Of a stretch of DNA of 64,000 bases, positions 51,353 to 58,473 are shown in pieces. Source of the DNA: an uncultured Prevotellaceae bacterium (GTDB taxonomy: Bacteria; Bacteroidota; Bacteroidia; Bacteroidales; Bacteroidaceae); NCBI GenBank assembly GCA_946415645.1, contig CAMKTJ010000004.1, forward strand, positions 1 to 64,000. The letters run 5' to 3'. The translations under genes were made by a program, and so were the position numbers. The notes below the pieces were generated by a model. It did no database searches. It worked only from the letters and a program-made list of their open reading frames with translations, and was not told where the DNA came from. Position 1 is the stretch's first letter. Every line of letters begins with the position of its first letter.

Positions 51353-52364
51353 TTTGGCCGCCGATGAATTCCCTGGCCGCCTCTATCATGGAGTCTATGC
51401 CTTGGGCAGCTTTCCCTGCATCCAGGGAGCAGGGGATGTCCGGTGCTATGCCAAACTCTATCTGCTGTTTCTTTGCATCAAAACTGGGGCTGGCGCTGAA
51501 GCGGACGCTCCATCCTATAGGCAGCTCGCTGCTGAAGGGAAGGCCTGAACCGCCACCTGTCTGATCGCCCATAATGGTGACAAGGGGCATCTCCTTCATG
51601 TCACGCACAAAGGTATTGGCAGCACTATAGCAGGAACGGTTGGCGAGTACCACGCAAGGCTTCTGCCAACGCACACCCTTGCTGGGTGTTATGTATTCAG
51701 GCTCCAGAGCCGAGAAGTCGTTACGACCTGTGCCTGTCTTATGCGAGCGGTAACCTACCAACACCTTCTCATTGGTAAACCTGCTGGCTAGCTTGGTCTC
51801 GTTGTCCAGGTTGCCGCCTCCGTTGCCTCTGATATCCAGAATCATACCGTTACACATACGCAGAGAGTAGAACATGTCATCCATATTACCCTCTCCTATC
51901 CCGTTCTGGAAACTCTCGTACACCACATAGGCGATGTTGTCAGGCAAGATGCGGTACTTCAGTCCTGATGCCAGGTTATAGTCGGTCTGCAGATAAGCAT
52001 CACGCAACTCCTCGTCCAGGTTCAGGGGATAATCCTCCTTCCACGACCAGTTCCTACCCAAATCCATACTGCTGGACAGATTCACGTGCCCGTCCTTCAG
52101 TTCACCCAGCATCTGGCATAGTACCTCAAAGAGTTGGGCACGTGTCATCTTGGGATTCAAGCGGGCGCTGTACTTGGCATGTATATCGTTCCATGAGATA
52201 CCCAGCTCCGCCTCCTTGTAATCCAGGAAGCAGTATCGCTGATCTATGATGGTCCACAGGGCATCCAGATTGCCCTGAGGTGTCTCGTCATATTCCGACT
52301 CCCCCCTCTGGCAAGAGCAGAGGCCCAGCACAAGAGCAAATAGTATGAGCAGTTTATCTTTCAT
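51345..52364 (-). CDS. S41 family peptidase lipoprotein
   Basis: Tail-specific/tricorn-like serine protease, 339 aa. Lipobox VLGLCSC gives Cys18 as anchor. The N-terminal helical part (LDALWTIIDQRYCFLDYKE) and the catalytic core are present: MILDIRGNGGGNLD, VVLANRSCYSAANTFVRDMK (nucleophile Ser) and IMGDQTGGGSGLP. It starts inside the last codons of the DUF3316-like gene (11-base overlap), so both are in one operon. Confidence 0.88.
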   Translation of the reverse strand: MKDKLLILFALVLGLCSCQRGESEYDETPQGNLDALWTIIDQRYCFLDYKEAELGISWNDIHAKYSARLNPKMTRAQLFEVLCQMLGELKDGHVNLSSSMDLGRNWSWKEDYPLNLDEELRDAYLQTDYNLASGLKYRILPDNIAYVVYESFQNGIGEGNMDDMFYSLRMCNGMILDIRGNGGGNLDNETKLASRFTNEKVLVGYRSHKTGTGRNDFSALEPEYITPSKGVRWQKPCVVLANRSCYSAANTFVRDMKEMPLVTIMGDQTGGGSGLPFSSELPIGWSVRFSASPSFDAKKQQIEFGIAPDIPCSLDAGKAAQGIDSMIEAAREFIGGQTS

Positions 52365-53226
52365 TGCGCTTTAGAATCTTTAAATACCTGACATAACCAA
52401 TCATGAAAGAGTGTCCCACATCATGCATGCGGATACCGTTGACATGACTCTGGCGCACATCTCCCATATAGCCTAAACGCAGGGAGGCACGGCTGAACTC
52501 CAGATCCAGCGTCAGCAACTGTCTGAAGCAGAGTGCATTGCCCGGATGCGAGAAACAGACGTTATGGTCGCGACTGCCCTCAGAGATATCATAGTAACTC
52601 TGTCCGAACTGAGGACTGAACATACACCCCATCAGTGGCAGGTCTGCCTGATAGTTCAGTCGGACAGGCAACTTACGAATCTTGAACTTATAACAACCTC
52701 CAGCAGAAGCAGATATATCAATACCCAATCTGCCCTGAGCAGGATTGTTGGAGTTGCGTGCAATGTATAGGAACCCCAAATCTGCTCCCAACAAGCCTCC
52801 AGCCTTTAGCGACAGACGGTCAGAGAGTCTCCAGTGGTAATGCCAACCAGCATCGTAAGCCAGACGTCCGCCCCATGCCGTTGCCGTACGGGCAGGATTC
52901 TGGCTATGGGAATAGACTCCCTGGAACAGGCTCTGGAAGGAGACGTTGCCGTCGGCCCATTTGGTAAAGCGTTCCCTCGACGTCAGGAAGCTGAGCTGGT
53001 ATCCCGTATATTCCATGGGGGAAAGGTAGGTATCCAACTGATTGCTGTATCCAACGCCAAACAGCACACCTGCCTGCAGGGGTCTTGAGAGGGGAGTATC
53101 GCTACCCTTCTTCTCCTTACCGCTAACCAGAGCAGAATAATCCTGTGCCGCAGCCATCAGGGCAAAGAGGCAGAGGAACGTTAGCGAAAATAATCTCTTA
53201 ATCTTTGAAGTTTCGGTTGTTAACAA
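52354..53226 (-). CDS. DUF3316-like outer membrane protein with non-ATG start
   Basis: About 282-290 aa, depending on the start. KRLFSLTFLCLFALMAAAQ is a good signal peptide, but no ATG precedes it at a sensible distance. Candidates are TTG at 53226, which lies in the conserved tail of structured repeat F, or ATT at 53202 just before KRLF. The mature protein is beta-rich with alternating hydrophobic strands, as in small porin-like DUF3316 proteins (GGRLAYDAGWHYHWRLSDRLSLKAGGLLGADLGF). An ORF extension to 53631 runs through both repeats and is not credible as coding. F may have inserted at the original start. Confidence 0.65.
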   Translation of the reverse strand: MLTTETSKIKRLFSLTFLCLFALMAAAQDYSALVSGKEKKGSDTPLSRPLQAGVLFGVGYSNQLDTYLSPMEYTGYQLSFLTSRERFTKWADGNVSFQSLFQGVYSHSQNPARTATAWGGRLAYDAGWHYHWRLSDRLSLKAGGLLGADLGFLYIARNSNNPAQGRLGIDISASAGGCYKFKIRKLPVRLNYQADLPLMGCMFSPQFGQSYYDISEGSRDHNVCFSHPGNALCFRQLLTLDLEFSRASLRLGYMGDVRQSHVNGIRMHDVGHSFMIGYVRYLKILKRNER

Positions 53227-53383
53227 AAACCTCAAAAACCCCTCTTCCGATGTCTTTATTCTTCGAGTATCAGTGCTGACGTCATAGCTCTGTGCCTGTG
53301 AGCAAGCTCCCGCACAAGCCCTGCCATCATCACACGTTGCTTCGCAACATAAGACATCTCCAGAGGAAAAACCAGAAAAAACC
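53222..53383 (-). repeat. Structured cloverleaf repeat, copy F
   Basis: Minus orientation. P1 pairs 53241-53256 with 53351-53366. P2 is GTTGC-GAA-GCAAC (53335-53347). P3 ends in GAGCTTGCTC with GTGC/GCAC below the internal loop. P4 is degraded. It is near copy B in sequence; P2 of F is better paired than that of B. Its tail runs into the DUF3316-like gene. It faces copy G head-to-head. Confidence 0.8.
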
Positions 53384-53451
53384 TTTTTAATGGCAACTTT
53401 TTTGATTAATGTCATCGATAACCAATAACCTATAACCAATAACCACTCTTT

Positions 53452-53622
53452 GTTTTTTAGTGCGAAGCACGGGGTTTTTCCACCATGATGGATGAGTTTT
53501 GGAACAAAACCGTACTGTGCTTCTGGCTTGTGCGAGAGCTTGCTCTCAAGCACATGGGCGGAAGTACAATACGTTGGGCCATAGGCCTCAGCCATCATGA
53601 GTGGGGTTTTTATGGTTTTTGT
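53452..53622 (+). repeat. Structured cloverleaf repeat, copy G
   Basis: 5' hairpin GTGC-GAA-GCAC then GGGGTTTTTC. P1 pairs 53480-53491 with 53592-53604. P2 is GTTTTG-GAA-CAAAAC (53496-53510), perfect. P3 begins CGTACTGT / ACAATACG and has tip GAGCTTGCTC with AA bulge. P4 is GGCC-ATA-GGCC (53577-53587). Tail GGTTTTTGT. It shares little primary sequence with C or E outside the conserved parts. Confidence 0.82.
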
Positions 53623-53651
53623 CTTTATCATATCAACTTCTGAAAGTTGAA

Positions 53652-56327
53652 TTAATCATCAAACAAATGTAATTGCCCGTTCATCTCGTCAGCTACATCC
53701 TGCTGGCTCTTGCCTTCGAAGTCGTCAGCCACATCATCATCCTCCGGCATCTCAACCTCAGCCTCATTCTCAGCGGGTTCGGGCTCGGGATCAGGGAACC
53801 TTGTGGGTTCCAGTTCCTCCACCTTAGCCACATTATTGGTGGTGACACGCTTACCACGTGCCTTGAAACTCTTGACGGAGATAAACTCCTCTGCATCCAC
53901 CTCGATGGGTTCGCGGAAGCTGTCGTTGCCGCCCATAGTAACCAACAGGCGGGGGAAGGCCACATCCGTAAGGATAAGCATCTCATTATCGGGGTTCTCG
54001 CCCAGGAAGTTCTGTCGGCGGGTAGTAGCCTCCATGCTGAAACGCTTCACATACAGGAAGCCGCTCTGGTCCTTATCGAAGAGAGCCACCGTCCATATCT
54101 TGTTGGCATTGTACTTCTCTATGCGCAGCAGGTTGTCCTCGAAGTGGTTGTTCACATCAAAGTTGGTCAGGTAGAAGTCGCCACTCTTCAGAATCACCAG
54201 AATCTGATCGCCGCTATTGAACTCACCCAGGTAGTTGCCCTGCTCGTCGTAGTTCAATCGCTTCACATCAGGATCGAACCATACCTTACGTCCACCCAGG
54301 GTACTGAGGCCATGACTCTTCAGGGTGATTCTGCTGACATCCAGCTTGGTCAACATGTTACCCATACTCTGACGACCCTTGATGGCCAGTTCAGAGAAGT
54401 CCTTGTCAAAGAATACCCGCTTCAGTTTGGGGTTGGGCTTCAGGATAACCTTGATGACCTCGGCCTCTCCGTTGGGGTTGGCTGTGAAGTAGAGCACCCG
54501 ACTGCCAGGCTTGCCCTGCGTCAGGTCGTACTCGCGGTCGCGGGTGACGCTGGTTACATTAAAGCGCTTAATATAGCAAATACCGTTCTTGCCGTCGCGG
54601 TACACCACATTGTAGATGGTACGTGAGTCGCTCTTGCGGAAGATAGCCAAGTGTATGATCTCGGCCTTCTTCTTCTCCGCCTTGCTGCGCTCCGTCTCGC
54701 CCACGAACAGCTTCTCGGCTATGCGCACTACCTTGTAGGTTCCGTCTTTGTAGAAGACAATCACATCATCGATATCCGAACAGTTGCAAACGTACTCGTC
54801 CTTCTTCAGTGATGTTCCTATGAAGCCCTCCTCACGGTTTATATACAGCTTCTCGTTAGCCTCTACCACCTTGGCGGCGCTGATATTGTCGAAGTTACGG
54901 ATCTCCGTCAGACGTGGATGATCCTTACCGTACTTCTCTTGTATGAAACGGAACCAGTCGCAGGTAACCTCCACCATATTGGCCAGTTCCTTGTCTATCT
55001 GCTTTATCTCGTCCTTGATGCGGGCGATGTTCTCCTCTGCCTTGTCCTTGTTGAACTTCAGGATGCGTGCCATCTTGATTTCCATCAGACGTAGGATATC
55101 GTCCTTGGTCACCTCGCGTACCATCTTGGGATACCAGGGTGTCAGACGCTCGTCAATCCACTCGCAGGCAGCATCCATGGTCTTGGCATTCTCGAATTGC
55201 TTGTCCTTGTAGATGCGCTCCTCAATGAATATCTGTTCCAGAGATGCAAAGTGCAAAGCCTCCAGCAGCTCACCCTTGCGGATCAGACGCTCCTTCTTCA
55301 GCAGGTTCAGGGTGGTGTCAACGTTGCTACGCAACACATCGCTGACAGAAAGGAAGCAGGGTTTCTTATCTTCTATGACGCAACAGTTGGGAGAGATGCT
55401 GATCTCACAATCCGTACAGGCATAGAGGGCATCTATAGTCTTGTCGCTGCTGGCACCTGGAGTCAGGTGAATCAGAATCTCTGCCTTGGCAGCCGTCAGG
55501 TCCTCTACGTTACGGATCTTAATCTTACCCTTCTCGTTGGCCTTCAGGATACTCTCTATGAAGGTGCTGGGTTTGCTAGCCGTACCTGTTGTCTTGCCAT
55601 AGGGAATCTCTGTGATGGCCAGCGTCTTGTTGTCGCGCTTCTCTATCTTGGCACGCACACGCACTACGCCACCACGCTGCCCGTCGTTGTAACGGGATAC
55701 GTCTATGCTGCCTCCCGTTGGGAAGTCGGGGTACAGATGAAACTCCTCGCCGTGCAGGTACTGGATGGCAGCCTCGCAGATCTCGTTCAGGTTGTGGGGC
55801 AGAATCTTACAGTTCAGACCTACGGCAATACCCTCGGCACCCTGTGCCAACAGCAAGGGGAACTTAACGGGCAGGGCAATAGGCTCCTTGTTACGACCGT
55901 CATAAGAGAGCTTCCACTCTGTGGTCTTGGGATTGAAGACAACATCCAGGGCAAACTTGCTGAGGCGTGCCTCGATATATCGGCCGGCAGCAGCATCATC
56001 GCCTGTGATGATGTTACCCCAGTTACCCTGGCAGTCAATCAGCAGGTCCTTCTGTCCCAACTGAACCAGGGCATCCTTGATACTGGCATCTCCGTGGGGG
56101 TGGAACTGCATGGTGTGACCCACTATATTGGCCACCTTGTTGTAACGGCCATCGTCCATACGCTTCATAGAGTGCATGATACGACGCTGAACGGGTTTGA
56201 ATCCGTCGCCGATATGGGGGACTGCTCGTTCCAGAATTACGTAAGAGGCGTAATCCAAGAACCAGCTTTGGTACATTTTGTTAAGGTGATGGGTGATCCC
56301 ATCCGTCATAGAAACATTATCTGTCAT
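53652..56327 (-). CDS. parC: DNA topoisomerase IV subunit A
   Basis: Type IIA topoisomerase cutting subunit, 891 aa, decatenating chromosomes with ParE. Breakage domain: YASYVILERAVPHIGDGFKPVQRRI, HPHGDASIKDALV and the active-site Tyr117 in AAAGRYIEARL. The coiled-coil gate lies around 430-480. The C-terminal domain is extended with an acidic tail (DPEPEPAENEAEVEMPEDDD). The GyrA-box QRRGxxG typical of gyrase is not seen, which supports ParC over GyrA. Promoter at 56349-56380. Confidence 0.92.
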   Translation of the reverse strand: MTDNVSMTDGITHHLNKMYQSWFLDYASYVILERAVPHIGDGFKPVQRRIMHSMKRMDDGRYNKVANIVGHTMQFHPHGDASIKDALVQLGQKDLLIDCQGNWGNIITGDDAAAGRYIEARLSKFALDVVFNPKTTEWKLSYDGRNKEPIALPVKFPLLLAQGAEGIAVGLNCKILPHNLNEICEAAIQYLHGEEFHLYPDFPTGGSIDVSRYNDGQRGGVVRVRAKIEKRDNKTLAITEIPYGKTTGTASKPSTFIESILKANEKGKIKIRNVEDLTAAKAEILIHLTPGASSDKTIDALYACTDCEISISPNCCVIEDKKPCFLSVSDVLRSNVDTTLNLLKKERLIRKGELLEALHFASLEQIFIEERIYKDKQFENAKTMDAACEWIDERLTPWYPKMVREVTKDDILRLMEIKMARILKFNKDKAEENIARIKDEIKQIDKELANMVEVTCDWFRFIQEKYGKDHPRLTEIRNFDNISAAKVVEANEKLYINREEGFIGTSLKKDEYVCNCSDIDDVIVFYKDGTYKVVRIAEKLFVGETERSKAEKKKAEIIHLAIFRKSDSRTIYNVVYRDGKNGICYIKRFNVTSVTRDREYDLTQGKPGSRVLYFTANPNGEAEVIKVILKPNPKLKRVFFDKDFSELAIKGRQSMGNMLTKLDVSRITLKSHGLSTLGGRKVWFDPDVKRLNYDEQGNYLGEFNSGDQILVILKSGDFYLTNFDVNNHFEDNLLRIEKYNANKIWTVALFDKDQSGFLYVKRFSMEATTRRQNFLGENPDNEMLILTDVAFPRLLVTMGGNDSFREPIEVDAEEFISVKSFKARGKRVTTNNVAKVEELEPTRFPDPEPEPAENEAEVEMPEDDDVADDFEGKSQQDVADEMNGQLHLFDD

Positions 56328-56348
56328 TAGAATTTATGCATTATTGCC

Positions 56349-56380
56349 TGCAAAAATACAAAAAAGTCAGATAAAGTCCA
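56349..56380 (-). promoter_or_regulatory. Promoter of parC
   Basis: Minus strand: TTTG (56377-56380), 20-bp spacer, TATTTTTG (56349-56356). Consensus match. Confidence 0.7.
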
Positions 56381-56523
56381 AACCTAACACCCTTTCTTCT
56401 ATTTATTTTGGGTGAATTCTTTTCTGAGCACTCTTCCCCTCCCCCATTACCCGTAGCCTGTTAAAGTATGTTATTCAGGATGAGATTTTCCGTTAATTCC
56501 GAAGTTTTAAGAGAAATAATAAC

Positions 56524-56531
56524 TAATTTTG
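56524..56531 (+). promoter_or_regulatory. -7 element for the 186-aa exported protein
   Basis: TAATTTTG, 18 bases before the ATG at 56550. It makes the upstream TTG start at 56529 impossible. Confidence 0.55.
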
Positions 56532-56549
56532 CCACAAAATACAAACAAT

Positions 56550-57110
56550 ATGAAAAGATTATTAGCATCCTTGTTTCTTGTTATGGCTGTATGCTGCCAT
56601 ATCAGTGCCCAGAACAAACCAGAAAGTGCTCCCAAAGTCATCTCCGTCTTCAATCAGAAAGTCAGCGATACCGAGTATAGTACATACTATAATTTCAGCT
56701 TTGATGTAACGTATTCAGGTGCTACGTCAATCACTGTCGGTGTAGAAGAAGAATACAATCCCTATTATAAAACCTACGTAATTAATGAGGTATCTCCTGC
56801 GCATGTCAACCTTAAATATCTAAACAGAGGAAGGCTGACGTGGGTGGACATTATTGCAGAAAATGAATACGGAAAGGACACACTAACCATAGAGATTCCC
56901 GTTATGACAGATGGCATTGTGGATGGATTGACTTCCATAGACAAGAGTCCTGTAAAGACTAATCATATAGACATCTACTCCCTGGATGGCCGGTTCATGA
57001 AACGTATCAAGAACCTCTCTGAACTGTCAAGCTACCACACCTGCACCTTGCTGTTGAGATATTATAATAAAGAAAAACAACTAATCCGTTCCAAGAAGAT
57101 CACCCTGTGA
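56550..57110 (+). CDS. Exported hypothetical protein
   Basis: 186 aa, signal peptide MKRLLASLFLVMAVCCHISAQ. The middle (VSDTEYSTYYNFSFDVTYSGATSITVGVEEEYN) looks like a beta-sandwich of Ig or fibronectin type. The end (HIDIYSLDGRFMKRIKN...IRSKKITL) has the IYSLDGR form related to the C-terminal motifs of secreted Bacteroidales proteins, seen also in CotH and serpin here. Function unknown. It is followed by a repeat block and a terminator. Confidence 0.65.
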   Translation: MKRLLASLFLVMAVCCHISAQNKPESAPKVISVFNQKVSDTEYSTYYNFSFDVTYSGATSITVGVEEEYNPYYKTYVINEVSPAHVNLKYLNRGRLTWVDIIAENEYGKDTLTIEIPVMTDGIVDGLTSIDKSPVKTNHIDIYSLDGRFMKRIKNLSELSSYHTCTLLLRYYNKEKQLIRSKKITL

Positions 57111-57154
57111 TAGCGCTTCTTTGAGTATTCCTCCTAGAGGCAACATTTGCACCC

Positions 57155-57218
57155 TCCTCGAGTCTACACGTGTAGACTCCTGGGGTTAACACGTGCAGAC
57201 TCCCGAGGCTGCAAATAA
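57155..57218. repeat. Second copy of the CACGTGCAGACTC repeat block
   Basis: CGAGTCTACACGTGTAGACTC then TTAACACGTGCAGACTCC and CGAGGCTGCAAATA. Closely related to 17531-17599 in the HU leader. It also contains the palindrome CTACACGTGTAG. There is no downstream gene on either strand that it could lead. Confidence 0.7.
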
Positions 57219-57268
57219 TATACCTTAGCATGGCAATATGCCGTATTGTTGGTTATCCAACATAAAAA

Positions 57269-57302
57269 CACCCCGAAAGGCTAGTGAATTCCTTTCGGGG
57301 TG
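57269..57302. terminator. Bidirectional terminator hairpin
   Basis: 12-bp perfect stem CACCCCGAAAGG / CCTTTCGGGGTG with a 10-base loop, between convergent genes. A T-run (TGTTTTTATG) follows on the minus strand. Confidence 0.8.
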
Positions 57303-57312
57303 ACTCATTCAT

Positions 57313-57744
57313 TTATTTCTTGCTGTTAAACAGGCTGTCAGTAATGAAAATCTTTCCACGTGCCACACCCCAAAGATTGTATTTCGAAAGTTTAGCCGAG
57401 CGGTAAAAATCGCAAATCTCATCCGAATCTCTATAACAAACAGATTTTGTCGAGGTTTCAAATCTAATGAATTCACAATAGGAGCTATCCTTGACGAACG
57501 ACTTTGTATGATAACCCAAGAACTTTACTTTCAGTTTCTTCCCAGCATCAATTTTATGATAGATCGTATCCAGGTCATGCAAATGAGTGCTCTTGTTACT
57601 ATCAGATGCCATAAAATACATATAACTTACATTGACAGGCATAGACGTTTCGTTGTAAAAACGAATGCTAATAGTCCACAACCAGCTGCATGAGCTCAAG
57701 CACAAGCATAATCCTGCCATCATTAAAGCACAAATCTTTTTCAT
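57313..57744 (-). CDS. Hypothetical lipoprotein
   Basis: 143 aa. The signal ends CLCLSSC, giving Cys19 as the probable lipid anchor. The rest (SIRFYNETSMPVNVSYMYFMASDSN...) is beta-rich with no motif I recognise. AT-rich codon use differs from the neighbouring housekeeping genes. It may be accessory. Confidence 0.6.
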   Translation of the reverse strand: MKKICALMMAGLCLCLSSCSWLWTISIRFYNETSMPVNVSYMYFMASDSNKSTHLHDLDTIYHKIDAGKKLKVKFLGYHTKSFVKDSSYCEFIRFETSTKSVCYRDSDEICDFYRSAKLSKYNLWGVARGKIFITDSLFNSKK

Positions 57745-57942
57745 TATTTTGTGTGTTTCTATATTCTATTATTTATCTTTCCTACGACAAATGTACTACT
57801 TTCCTACATTATTCTCTATGTATTAGAAGAGAAAAACAATAAAGCAGAAGATATTTAACGTTTCTTAGTAGAGCCAACAAAGATGTACCTCTACTTTTCC
57901 TCGTAAGTCATCGGAGCTTGAGCCAGAAGTCTCTGAAAAAAA

Positions 57943-58103
57943 GTTTTCTTGGTTTTTCCTTTTTGAGAAAGAGTCCCTGAAAGGGATAACGATATTAGTT
58001 TTAAGGCTGATTGAATGCTTGCATACAAGCAGGATTAGAACTAATAGCGTTAATACTCTATAGGAGTATCTTTCTCAGAAAGGGGTTTTAAAGGTTTTTG
58101 TTT
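57943..58103 (+). repeat. Structured cloverleaf repeat, copy H
   Basis: P1 pairs 57959-57973 with 58070-58084 (14 of 15). P2 is TCCCT-GAA-AGGGA (57975-57987), perfect. P3 pairs about 57988-58019 with 58022-58053, starting TAACG / CGTTA, and has long perfect runs such as TATTAGTT/AACTAATA; tip ATGCTTGCAT with the YACAR-like ATACAAG. P4 is ATACTC / GAGTAT (58054-58070). It is the most diverged copy in primary sequence yet the best folded. Confidence 0.85.
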
Positions 58104-58419
58104 AAATTTTCTGCGAATATCTGCGTATTCTGCGTGAGACATAAAAGAGACGGGAAAAGATTCTTGACAAAACAAAGAGAACCATAGAAGACTGTCTTAT
58201 CTTGTTTAACCAGGAAAAACTTATTCCCCAGTTAGGAAAATTTTTCTGCCTAGTCAGGGAGGAAAAATCCCATTGAACATTACACATGGAGCATTGAATA
58301 TTGTTTTAGGGAAAAATATTTACAAAGAGAGAAACGGCGGTAATCGGCGTTAAACGCACTACTAATAGAAACAATTGTTACTACTAATAGAAAAAATTGC
58401 GGCCATTAATAGTAACAAA

Positions 58420-58449
58420 AATTCCCCCTAATAGGCATTAGAGGGAATT
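58420..58449 (-). terminator. Terminator of the serpin gene
   Basis: 13-bp stem AATTCCCCCTAAT / ATTAGAGGGAATT (one wobble), loop AGGC. On the minus strand TTTTGTTACT follows. It lies 24 bases after the serpin stop. Confidence 0.8.
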
Positions 58450-58473
58450 CCAAGAAGAAAATTGACACTATAG

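Larger units (their letters stand above)
57745..58473. other. 729-bp non-coding region with repeat H and short repeats
   Basis: No credible ORF. It contains structured repeat H, a stretch with CCATTGAACATTACA, a repeated ACTACTAATAGAAA word (58367 and 58380) plus the inverted form ATTAATAGTAAC (58405), and the serpin terminator. The rest is AT-rich without a clear signal. Confidence 0.6.

Noticed and set aside
53227-53631. Upstream extension of the DUF3316-like reading frame
   Set aside because: It passes through structured repeats F and G and does not resemble protein; the signal peptide begins only near 53202.
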